Source of the DNA: Terebella lapidaria | Taxonomy: Eukaryota; Annelida; Polychaeta; Terebellida; Terebellidae | Length of the DNA: 64,000 nt | NCBI GenBank assembly: GCA_949152475.1 | Contig: OX424568.1 | Coordinates: 11,197,667-11,261,666, forward strand | Reading direction: 5' to 3' | In this document: positions 12,501-23,480 of the stretch, piece by piece | Layout: each line of letters starts with the position of its first letter | Numbering within the stretch: position 1 is the first letter of the stretch | Translations under genes and position numbers: made by a program | The notes under the pieces: model-generated | What the model was told of the DNA's origin: nothing | Seen by the model: the letters and a program-made list of their open reading frames with translations, nothing else | Database searches by the model: none

Positions 12501-13011
12501 TCGGAAAGGTGGTACCGGTATACACAAGGTTTATTTACTTACAGCAGTAAATTAAATAACACTGCCACTAGTCAATAGATTGTGCCATACATATACATCT
12601 AACTAGTAACTATGGTAAGAGGACTCATGGCTATACAAACTCAGTTTTGTATCATCACACCCACACATACACACATTTTATATTATATCGTTGAGAGCAA
12701 TCCGTGGAATATTCATACCTTACAGGCATCATTAGTTTTCAAATATGATTTAAAGCTCAGTCTTCGAACCTTTGCAAAGTAGACATATGTCAATAAGATG
12801 TTACGTACGTATCGTTCCAATATGTCAAGCACATCATATATGTCTCAAAGCAATTTTGTTTTGTACGGCACACTTGATTGACAATTAATAGCCCAAAATC
12901 TAATTATACCAGGAAATAACATCTTTGATAATTCACACCTTTTTGAATTGGTCACAGACAGCAATTAGTTCCACGTGCTAATCACCTCTGACAGTGACAA
13001 ATATAAAAGAT
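9570..13011 (+). repeat. Tandem array of about 1150-bp units (three units)
   Basis: Units start near 9585, 10805 and 11955 (CAGCTGAGAATACAATGAAT) and carry GTTGACGTGTGTAAGTAAAC-type motifs at about 9850, 10999 and 12150, a GGTACCGGTATACACAAGG block, CAGCAGTAAATTAAATTACA and an ACACACA tract. Units two and three differ by only a few per cent, so amplification is recent. An 83-codon minus-strand ORF appears in two units (10423-10674, 11574-11825) but has no recognisable domain and is a by-product of the duplication. Confidence 0.8.
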
Positions 13012-14214
13012 TTAAGATGGTGAAACCCTGCCGATTGTTGGCAGTAAATTTCACGACTTTAGTACCGCATACAAAATCTGAGCATTTGTCATAAAACTTC
13101 TGGTAGTCCGAAGTGACTTTTTGCAGTTGGAGGGAATAGAGGAGTCATTTTCTTGTTTTAGAAAAATACAATCTTCGACCTGAAACGTCTGGATCATTCC
13201 GGATCATAACGATAAAGTTGGTACATCCGTTCTCAATATGAACCACGTAATCTTTAGAATACATCGACTTTTTACATAGTGGAGCAGTCAGTGTCTATGA
13301 GCCGAGAATTACTTTTTGAATATACCGCCTACATTTGTCACAAAATGCCCGACTGTCTTTGACACATTTACGAGGTGCGCCATTTTCAAAATATCACGTG
13401 GATTTGGACAACACACAGACTTGAAATATCATCTATTATTTTGATGATTTTCAAAGAATAGCTGACTTACTTGGGATTGGTACATCGTAGACTCCATAAC
13501 GAGCTATCCAAAGCCATGTGACGATGCGTTTTCCCCCGTAAAATTGAGTCTGAACATCGGCTACTTTCAACGTCAGGTGCCTCGAAATCGTGTTTACATA
13601 TTTCCGAGGTCAAAGTTTAATGTATCCTTACGCGAGACTTATCTTTGGTCATGTCGATTCTGGTAATCTGTATAATCCATTGATCACACCAAATAATCCA
13701 CTTTCTGAATACTGAACGGGACTACGGCAGAAAATGTTCGCAGTACGACACATTACATGTGTTTTGTGATATCAATTGGTAGCGGTCATCCTCGGAATAT
13801 TTCCTTCGGTTGTGAAGACCATATTTTGCGACTATGAGATTCGGTAGCTTCGTCCCCAAATGTTTTCCCGTGGGGCACCAACAGTCCCATGTGTTATGCA
13901 TGTATATCGGCATATGACGGAGGTAATCCCAGAAATATGTACATAATCAAGACATATTAGTTCATAGACAAAGAATTGTTGTAGATCGGGGAATGACAAA
14001 CACTGAAAACCATGTTTCCAGACGATAACTGACATATCGCTCACCACGTGAGTTTGTATTCGCTCCGGTGAGAAAGCCGTTGAAATCCGTGAACAGGGTT
14101 TTGAGTTCAATGTGAAGAGCAATACTCACTAGCTGCTCAAGTCCAGTCTCGGTCAGTGATCGCATGGAACCACACGGAAAATCGTCGAGCACATGTCCTG
14201 GGGCGGATTATTAA

Positions 14215-15964
14215 CCCTCTATCAACCCTTCTTGCACATTGGGAGTTCATTTTCACAAATAGGTAATATATTACTATATTTGTTCAGGTACGTACACGTA
14301 ATTTAAACATTCTGTAATTGAAGCCCCGTCTCTATCAACACTGATCAAGTATCTATGAGTACATATTCCATAAGTTCGTGGTTGAATACATCTCGATAAC
14401 AAAATGAAACTGTATGTAGATGTATATCTATATATGTATGTCGAGAAATTTAAATCAGGTGCCCTGATTGAATTTAAATCAGGTGCCCTGATTGGCACAA
14501 GTATATGAGGTGATTATCAGTAAGCAGCTATATGAGTTATTCATATCACCAACATATATATATTTCTCTAAATCAAAAAGTTTACTTGATTGTAATATTT
14601 CAGTGATCAATTCAAGGCAATATGATTGGTATCAGCAACAGAATAGAGTGCCATCTGACAAATCCATCATCTCATATTTTTCTGACTCCAGATGACTCCA
14701 TATGTTGCTGACAACTCCACACCACTTTCCTGACAGCTCAGCCAGAAGACAACACAACCAGAAGCTCCATAAATCCTGGTTCAAGTCTCAATCAGAAGAC
14801 AGGCAATAGCAGCTCCACACCACTTGACTGATCCCCCAATGACAGGCACCCAGGAGCAATCATTCAGTTGGCCAACAATATGGATGTCAAAGCATAACAA
14901 CAACTTGTGTTTTAAAATTTGCACCAATATATACACGTATATTAAAACAATATAGATATAAATTCAAATTAAGTGCATGTTGGATCTGTGATTCTGAAAA
15001 ACCTGTACAGAATTGCACACCACCATTTTGGGTATTGTCACTATAAGACAATTGGATATCTTATACAACAGCAATTTGGGGATTCAATGGCCAATTAATA
15101 ATATTTCCATATTTTATATTTGAATGGATAAAGTGGCCAACACATTGTATGTATCAAAAATTTGTTATTGATACACATGTGTAGGTCAGAAATACATTAT
15201 GAAGATTTGAATGGCAGTGTATCAAGTGGCCATGTGCAATATTGTTTGCCAATTATGATAAATTCATAATCTTTTTGATTGGTATTATATTTGATATATT
15301 TTGTTCTTGTTTACCTTCCATGTACAAACTTTGTAAGATGAACATATGGATAAGGAGTATACTACGAAATACACTATTTATTCATGACATTCCTTGTCTG
15401 GTATGTTTGATATCATACCTGTGATCCATGTATGTCAAAAGATGAAGTGCTCCAATTCATAACTCATGAATCGTACTAATAAAATGCTACCACTGTGTGA
15501 ATTTCACATCAATTATGTTGACACAACCAATGTGCAATAATGATACATTAATGTCACATGTAATCATGATGACAATGAATCAAAAGCCTGATGATATTTA
15601 CATTTACATGTCATTGGGATCAGGATGTATCCTGTATCTATCTTGAGGTTTGTGTTCTTTGTATGCACAGACACAAGCATCATGCACAATAGGGTCAGTG
15701 AATACATACATGTACTGTTAGTTATTTGATGAACACAGAGTGTTATGAATTATGCCAAATACAAGAAGATGTTACTTCCCCAGAAGTTTTAAACTTATAA
15801 CTGTCACTTCGGAAATACGGGTTATTATTTGCATTGATCAGGTGAATAGAGTAGTGTCATGGTCCAATGCACACAGAAGCCCTAGCATGTAGCCAGTGTG
15901 AAGTGTGCACAATGGAGCATATGATATTGAAGTCTCCCTCTCACTGTGGCAGTGTCTTGAAGGG
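14215..15964. mobile_element. Possible nested TTAA element
   Basis: TTAA at 14211-14214 is followed by CCCTCTATC, and CTTGAAGGG precedes TTAA at 15965-15968, so both ends read TTAACCCT from outside. The inverted identity stops after about four bases. The interior has no recognisable coding sequence and includes a 24-bp perfect tandem duplication at 14447-14494. No empty site is available, so this is tentative. Confidence 0.3.
14447..14494. repeat. 24-bp perfect tandem duplication
   Basis: The unit AATTTAAATCAGGTGCCCTG plus ATTG occurs twice head to tail. Such a clean two-copy duplication suggests recent slippage or fill-in. Confidence 0.85.
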
Positions 15965-16356
15965 TTAAAAAGTAGTGCCTGTGCTGGCCACTTGGGAAAA
16001 TTTTCAGTTATCAATAAATGTCTGAACTTCAAAAATCATTTGTGATGCAATGGACTTGAATTTCAAAAAAATATTTCTCGGCTCATAAACTAGCATATGT
16101 AGTAATGCTCAGAAAAATACTTAGAACATTCGTAATCGACTTTTTCCACAAGAACGGATGTCCCGAAATTTTGGTAGTCAATTTCACCAATTTTAACATA
16201 AGATGCATAATAACTGCGCGTAAAATGCTTTAAATTAGTTATTAACATAATAATATAACATTTATGTGAAATATGTGTTCATTTCTTCAAGAAAAAACAT
16301 TTTCAAAAATATTCAGTGCGCATCACTGACTAAAATATGGCGAGGGTAACAACCCC

Positions 16357-17690
16357 TTAAAAACAATAATTGAACATTGCCTATGTAATTCATATTAGCA
16401 TAACATCTATCATGCAAGTATACCTCGTAATTTACATGAATATATAGCATCATTAGCATGTGTAGAGCCAAAACGAATACAAATCATGACAATGGTAACA
16501 GGACATGGATTAGCAATATCATGAAGATAGAGCACAAAAGTTTAATTACTACCTTCAGAATAAGATCCACATTTGCTGTAAGTGTACACCATATATCATG
16601 GTTTGATGAATATGTACAGGAATCGGTCATCGTAATTGGTTATCATGGTATTTATAACCTGTATATTCTTTCCCTAAGATAACTTGTTGACGTGTGTAAG
16701 TAAACCATGTTTGACTTCTCACAGTAACAATGTTGTATCGACGTATAGACGAAGAAATTTCTTCACAAAAAGAGGTATGACTCATGGATCATGCACACAC
16801 GATATGACACTGTATGTACACCTATAGACGACATTATTGGACATATGGAAACAGAAATAAGGGGCATGAAAAGGATAGGCATGCATGTTGATTGTTGAGT
16901 TTGATTTTTTACATTTACATTTACACATACATGTAAATTCTCCAAGTAAAGAATTATTTTTTTATTGCTCATATGCCAAGACAGTATTAGCATGATTAGT
17001 GGAAAGATGAAAAAATGTATGAGGTACCTTGCATCATATGTATCATGAGATCATGCACATCGGTTTATTTACTTACAGCAGTAAATTAAATTACACTGCC
17101 ACTAGTCAACAAATTGTGCCATGCATATACATGTAACTAATAACCATGGTAAGAGGACTCATGTATATACAAACTCAGTTTTGTATCATCACACCCACAC
17201 ATATATATACACACACACACACCAACACACGCTGTAACTTGGAACAATCAGAGATTTTAAAATTTTATTTTGTTAACCATTTTATTTTGTTATTGGTCCC
17301 AACTGTTTCAGTTGGGACCAATATGAAAAAAAAACATAGTTTGACATGAAATAAAAATGGCAATATATCACATACACTAGGTACATGTCACACAAATTGG
17401 TATACAACAAGCAGTCAACTGTTCAACACAGTTCAAATTTCAGTGATATTATATCGTTGAGAGCAAGCCGTGGAATATTCATACCTTACAGGCATCATTG
17501 GTTTTCAAAAATGATTTAAAGCTCGGTCTTCGAACCTTTTCAAAGTAGACATATGTCAATAAGATGCTAAGTACGTATAGTCCCAATATGTCAAGCACAT
17601 CATATATTTCACAAAGCAAATAATTCAACATTGTCTATGTATTTTATATTAGCATAACATCTATCATGCAAGTATACCTCGTAATTTACA
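16357..17690 (+). repeat. Fourth, diverged 1150-bp unit
   Basis: After the TTAA insertion the repeat resumes at AAAACAATAATTGAACATTG and continues into a further unit with GTTGACGTGTGTAAGTAAAC (about 16686), CAGCAGTAAATTAAATTACA (about 17076) and the CATTGGTTTTCAAAAATGAT block (about 17490). It lacks GGTACCGGTATACACAAGG and has extra sequence at 17240-17450, including the hairpin at 17292-17322. Confidence 0.7.
17292..17322. repeat. Perfect 14-bp-arm hairpin
   Basis: ATTGGTCCCAACTG, a TTT loop and CAGTTGGGACCAAT form a perfect stem-loop within the fourth 1150-bp unit. Sister units lack it, so it arrived with an insertion at about 17240-17450. It could be the terminus of another Helitron-like element; no partner end is seen. 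Confidence 0.8.
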
Positions 17691-18520
17691 TTAAAACTGA
17701 TGTGCTTGACTTTTATTTACTTTCAGCAGTAAATTGAATTACACTGCCAACAGTATTGTGCGTTTATGGTGCATGGCATGGCATGAACTCTCATGTTATT
17801 CACCTACATCAGTGAATTAAATTACACTGTCAACAGTCAATAATTCGTAATGTGTGTCTTATAGTATAGTATAGTTTTCCAGCCATAGATACTCTTATTT
17901 CCATCGGTACCGTTACTTGGAACTCGAGAGTGAATATAACAAATGAAAATAAATTTAAATGTCGCCCTACAGTCCTACACCTGTGCTTTTTCACTGGATG
18001 CTGTAATATACTATTATTGTATCCCCCAGAGCAAAGTTTCGCAGATACTATGGATTTGTCTCCGCCGCGCCGCCGTGTCCGCGTCAACCGTAGATAATTT
18101 CTTGTGAACTCTCTACAGGTTGCAAATCTTAACCGATTCTAATAATTTTTTATACAGACACATCTTGTGGTAAGATCCCGACACCAATCGGTCTTGGTTG
18201 ATTGACTTGCAACACATTTCATGCTATAATTAGCCTGTTTAACACACATGGCTTGTGAATGCTCTATGGGTGGGAGTTTTTGATGCATGATGACGGAATC
18301 ACAGAGGCACGATAAGAGAAACTGTCCCACGTAGAATGTTGCTTTTTCAGAATGATCAAGTAAACATTAATTAGTTAACAAACTAACTTATTACGTCCAT
18401 TAAAATACCACTTGGACACCTGTGTTCACTCCAATACCGTGTACTATGAAAGCAAATGCCACTGGATTCTTGTTCAGAGTACAGAACTGATGTTTTTTGG
18501 TGAAAACAGAACAATATTAC
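17691..18520. other. Spacer with a probable truncated Helitron-like fragment
   Basis: 17700-17850 holds two more CAGCAGTAAATTGAATTACA-type blocks. From about 18018, GTATCCCCCAGAGCAAAGTT and GCAGATACTATGG make a short palindromic start followed by a CCGCCGCGCCGCCGTG stretch, the arrangement of a 5' end of the HINE type, but no tandem core or 3' end follows. No coding sequence is seen. Confidence 0.4.
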
Positions 18521-19050
18521 CGAATAAGTTAACATTAATTTTACTAGTTAAGTCTATTATTGACCGCAATAAAAATGGTTAAGACGAGAAATATTTATTA
18601 TTGAGCTCAACAAAGTAAAGGTTTTGTCCAGTAGAGATTTCACGGGTGTAACCGAATAAGTTAACATTATTTTTACTAGTTAAGTCTATTATTGACCACA
18701 ATAAAAATGGTTAAGACGAGAAATATTTATTATTGAGCTCAACAAAGTAAAGGTTTTGTCCAGTAGAGATTTCACGGGTGTTACCAAATAATTTAACATT
18801 GTTTTTACTAGTTAAGTCTATTATTGACCATAATAAACAATAGTTGAGACGAGAAATATTTATTATTGGGCTCAACAAAGTAAAGGTTTCGTCTAGTAGA
18901 GATTTCATGGGTGTAACCGAATAAGTTAACATTATTTTTACTACATGTAGTAAAGTCTATTATTGACAACAGTAAAATTAGTTAGGACAAGAAACATTCA
19001 TTATTGGGGTCAACGAGGTAGAAATTTGATGGTTGTAATAATGGTCATAT
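18521..19050 (+). repeat. 132-bp tandem array, four units
   Basis: Units begin at CGAATAAGTTAACATT (18521, 18653, about 18784, 18918) and contain TTTTTACTAGTTAAGTCTAT, GACGAGAAATATTTATTATT and TCAACAAAGTAAAGGTTTTG. Units one and two are nearly identical; the last is diverged. Tandem reading creates a duplicated short minus-strand ORF of no evident meaning. Confidence 0.85.
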
Positions 19051-21159
19051 TATGAAAGGAGTTAACATCAATTTTTGCTTGTTGAGTCTGTTAATAGTTT
19101 ATGGGTCGACAGGGATGATAGGGCTATGGGGAAACACCTCAGCGGTCGTCAGCGCCTGGAGTTCGTCTCGTTTATTATTCTATTACTTTATTATTAACAT
19201 TTTAATTTTTTGCTGGCCTACCCCGGTGTGTGGAATTTTTTTAAACATTTGAACTAGCAAATTGGACTGACTGTATATCATAAGCAAATACGAGCTGTCT
19301 CTATCAAATTATGATGTTAACAATGATTTTCTTGGCTCCCTCAGTTAAACAAGATGCATTTTCCGTCATTATCCAGCAAACACAATGTTATAACAACAAA
19401 ATAAATTGAATTTGTTAAACTTAAAAAGTACTCCATACTTTTTTTGTGATTCATAGTCATGTACACAAGTTATCACTTCACAGCAGGCAAAATACAAATA
19501 TCCCCACAACTATATGTTCATCTTGTTAAGCAAAATATTTGTTTCATTATTACTACGATATATAGATTCCAAAATTTCTATGGGTCAAACATGTAATTTC
19601 GATCCCTTGCATGTTATCGAAACACTTATCAACTTGTCAAGGGTTAGTGTGAAGCAAGCCTGTTGACCCAGGATCCCCCATCTTCACAATGGGGATGCAT
19701 ACGCATTCATCAGGTGGGGTAATCAACAAAATGGCCAACATCTTAAGTATGTGTTAGTATTACAGTAAAACGTGTGGCATAGCACACCTCAATCTCCATG
19801 TCATCTCATCTAACAAGCATAGATGAGTTTTTTTTTATATCTGGTATTTCAGAAAAAATACTCCCTCGAGGTTAACCGGAAAGTCAAATTGAGGTTTCAT
19901 TGTGTGCCCTACACCATAATGTACATGTGTAACTAGTAAAGTAAACCAGCCTAATTTTGGACCCCACCAGAACTCGTATATTTCAGCATATTTCGATGAA
20001 TGTTCATGCAATGTGCCTGTCACTCATATACTGGCATCACTCAATGTATTGAAAATGTGTTCAGGATAATGCTTTTCATTGCTCACATGTACACCATTGT
20101 TTTTTTATCTTGATTTTTCTTGAAGAACAAAGTTCATTGTACATAATCAGGCATCCCGATTGTAAATGCTCGCTCCCCATGTGGCTGAATACTGTGAAGC
20201 CTGGTCAGTCAGCACCAGATGTCAAGATTTTTGGGTGTCTTTTTGGGAATTAGAATTTTTCCCTCACCTTCACCCATGCAGATGATGACTCCACATGCAG
20301 CTGAATACTGTGAGACCTGGTGAGCCTGCACCAGAAAACACTGATGCTGGGGCCTACTGTTACAAAGAAAGGTTACTGTATTCACTGACTGACTGTGCTT
20401 GTGCCTGAGAACCCTGTCAGCCAGCCTAATAGCAGTGACTTGTATAACACTGGGGAGTCACTTGTATTATATTATCAGAATAATGTTTTTCATTGTCAGT
20501 TTGTACAATTTTTAATGATCATCGCGACATGCTCATGATAATGTCTTTTCATGCACCATATCTGTCACTGTATCATGGATAATTCATGAGCTTCATTCAT
20601 ATACTGCAATATAGTTTTAAATGTGTAAATATTTCCAAATTGGTTATCAACATGTTGAAAAAATAAACACCATTGTCACTGACATTTTCAAGTGTTTCTA
20701 TGATTGTTGTATTGTCTCTTTTACTGTTAAGTGAACACCTCCAGCTAGGGACAACTCTCAGTTAATGAACATATTTTCTCAAGCCCAACCCATCTTTTAA
20801 CATTGTGATGCCCTTCTGATTAGTGAACACTTTTAACATTCTTTGCTTGGGTCAAAAAGGCATTCATTCACGAGAGGTTTGACTGCAGCATAGTTACACA
20901 CATTGTGATCCAACTCTATCACCGTGACAAGCTCAATTTTTTTTACCAGTCGAAATTTTCAGAGAAAAATTTGTTTGCAGATTAATTATTGTCATTTTAC
21001 CAAATATGGCAAACAAACCATTTTTGATGGGTATTGCTGTTAGATATGCAGATGCTGTTGGTCGTCTTTCTTTACTCATTGTTACTGGTTGCAGTGAAAA
21101 TTTCGAACAACAACAACAAATGATAATCTGGTCATAGCATGTCAATTACCGGTATGACT
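19051..21159. other. Unassigned 2.1 kb of the giant element
   Basis: AT-rich with no recognisable gene. A 44-bp direct repeat (CATGTGGCTGAATACTGTGA about 20178; CATGCAGCTGAATACTGTGA about 20293) lies 115 bp apart, and GTGAACAC blocks recur at 20731-20850. GTTACTGGTTGCAGTGAAA near 21082 may be a degenerate copy of the element's motif. Confidence 0.4.
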
Positions 21160-21724
21160 AATGCCTTGCCAGCTCCACCACTGTTTCAAGCAAACATTTA
21201 TTTACTCGTAGCAGTGAACTTTTATATAAAAACATACTGGCCATAGTAGAAATAACATGACCAGTATGGTTATTTTTATCATTAGTATTATTGTTGGCTA
21301 ACAACGAACATATACCTGTAGTAGGGTACTAGTATGTGAATACTTCTTTCAGCACGAAGTGGGCTTGCCAGCTCTACCACTGTTTCAAGCTAAAATTTAT
21401 TCACCCGTAGCAGTCAACTTTTATAAAAAAAATTTACCATACTGGCCATAGTAGAAATTATATGACCAGTATGGTTATTTTGATTATTTAGGGCATTTCG
21501 GCACGAAACATTCTAGTTTTTTTTTCTTTTACTTTTGCCGTTTTGGTTTCCGCCCCATACTTTGTGAATGCTTGAACGGATCTTTTCCAAATTTTCATCA
21601 GTGTTCAGAAATATTACGTGGAAGACCCCTATTGTTTTGGAGTAGGTGTAAAAAAAATTTACGGCCTACATAAAATAGGTCCCACACACAAGTATTACTA
21701 GGAAATGTTGTCCAGTGGGACAAT

Positions 21725-21860
21725 ATTCTCAGTAATATATATCAGACGGATCTAATTCCCCAGGAAAACATGTCCAGGGACATATTTATATCCCTGGACA
21801 TATGTCCCTGGACATGTTTTCCTGGGGAATTAGGTCCGTCTGATATATATTACTGAGAAT
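21725..21860. repeat. 136-bp near-perfect palindrome
   Basis: ATTCTCAGTAATATATATCA starts the left arm and its complement ends the right arm; both arms contain CCCCAGGAAAACATGTCCAG. One mismatch is visible over about 55 bp. A third, partial direct copy of the arm follows at 21890-21950. Confidence 0.9.
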
Positions 21861-22219
21861 ATTCCTAGGAAATGTTGTCCAGTGGGACAATATTCTCAGT
21901 AATATATATCAGATGGACCTAATTCCCCAGGAAAACATGTCCAGGGACATATTTCCCCGACACTCATGTCCAGCAGACTATTTTCCCAAGGAATATATGT
22001 CCGGGGGGCCCTAAAATTCATGGGACATATGTTCCATTTACACCTGCCCCGGGGTTTGTGAGGTTCGTGAGGATGAAATCAAGGATAGATTTTTAGACTT
22101 GGTTTCCAATCGATTACGCAAAAAGTATTCATGCAATGGCTGCAGAACTTTGCATGGAGGTTCAAATACCACCAGGGAAGAACCCTTTTGATTTGGGGAT
22201 CAAGCCGTCAAATGATTTT

Positions 22220-23480
22220 TGACCAAGAGCTCGGAACCAATATCTTGGGTATCTTGGGTTGAGATGACCCCTGGTGTCAATTTTTTTTTCGCGGACTCGA
22301 CACTTCTGTTTGGCCGTATCTCGAAAACGGTGCTTCGTAGAGTGAAATGGAGCTGAGTTTCGGCCTCCTGGCATCTGGCAAACTAGTCTAGGGGGTATTT
22401 TTGATCGAGACGACCCCTGGTGTAGGTTTCTTTTTTTGCCAGCTCGGCACTTTCTGATTGCCTGTTTCTCGGAAACGGTGTGTCTCAGAGCAAAACGGAG
22501 CTCAATTTCAGTCCACTGGCACTAGACAAATTAAACTAGGGTATCTTGGGTCGAGACGACTCCTGGTGTCCATTTTTTTTTCTACGATTCGGCTTTTTCT
22601 GTTTGGCCATATCTCGGAAACGGTGCATCGTAGAGCAAAACTTATTTTTGGCCTCCTGGCACTATACAAACACCCTGGTGTCGAATTTCTTTCCCGACTA
22701 GGCACCTACTGTTTGGCCGTATCTTGGAAACGGTGCGTCACAGAGCGAAACGGAGATTAATTTCGGCCTTATGGCACTAGACTTGGATTGGCCTAGGGGG
22801 TATCTCGGGTAGAGATGACCCCTGGTGTCAATTTTTTTCCCCGACTCGGCACTTCCTGTTTGGCTGTATCTCGCAAACGGTGCATCGTAGAGCGAAATGG
22901 AGCTTAATATCGGTCACCTGGGACTAGACAAACTAGTCTAGCGGGTATCCTGGGTCGAGATGACCCCTGGTATCGATTTTTTTCTCTGACTCGACACTTC
23001 TTGTTTGGCTGTTTCTCGGAAACGGTGCTTTGTAGAGCAAATTGGAGCTTAATTTCGGCCTGTTGGCATTAGACAAGACAACCTCTGGTGTCGATTTTTT
23101 TTTTCTCTGACTCGGCACTTCCTGTTTGGCTGTATCTTGAAAAAGGTGCTTCGTAGAGCGAAACAGAGCTTCATTTGGCTTTCTGGCAATAGACAAACTA
23201 GTCTAGGGGAACGGTGTGAATATTGGGTCGAGACGACCCCTGGTGTCAAATTTTCTTCCCGATTCAATATCTTCAATATCTCAGAAACGGTCCATCGTAG
23301 AGCAAAACGGGCGTTATTTTCAGAATCATTGCCCAAGACAAGCATATATAAAGGGTATCAGGGATGAACTCTGACCTTGACCTGAATTTTTCTGTTAATT
23401 TGGTATTCATTTTCGTTGATATCTCAGTAACGGTGTGTTGTAAAGCAGAATGGACATTCGACACAAAGATGAATACGGGG
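22220..23480 (+). repeat. Tandem core of element B, about nine units
   Basis: Units of 110-148 bp repeat TCTCGGAAACGGTGC followed by CGTAGAGCGAAACGGAGCTT, ACTAGACAAACTAGTCTAG, CGAGACGACCCCTGGTGTC and CGGCACTTCCTGTTTGG. Starts fall near 22317, 22462, 22605, 22714, 22864, 23005, 23126, 23274 and 23418. CTAGACAAACTAGTCTAG contains an inverted CTAG pair. ORFs of up to 100 codons on both strands follow the repeat and are not genes. Confidence 0.85.

Larger units (their letters stand above)
13016..16356. mobile_element. 3.3 kb DNA transposon-like insertion with TTAA duplication
   Basis: It splits a 1150-bp unit exactly at TTAA (13012-13015 and 16357-16360); the sister units read GATTTAAAAACAA uninterrupted. 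The ends are weakly inverted (left GGTGAAACCCTGCC; right complement GTTGTTACCCTCGCC). Longer subterminal inverted similarity includes CATCCGTTCT (13224 versus about 16150) and TATGAGCCGAGAA (13297 versus about 16083). TTAA duplication is typical of piggyBac and Kolobok. No transposase is recognised. Minus-strand ORFs at 13722-14192 look somewhat protein-like but match nothing I know. Confidence 0.7.

Noticed and set aside
21725-21860. microRNA precursor
   Set aside because: The arms are far longer and more perfect than a typical animal precursor and lie inside a mobile element; nothing supports processing.
22162-23464. Overlapping ORFs of 63-100 codons on both strands
   Set aside because: They follow the tandem monomers of Helitron-like element B and change frame with each unit.
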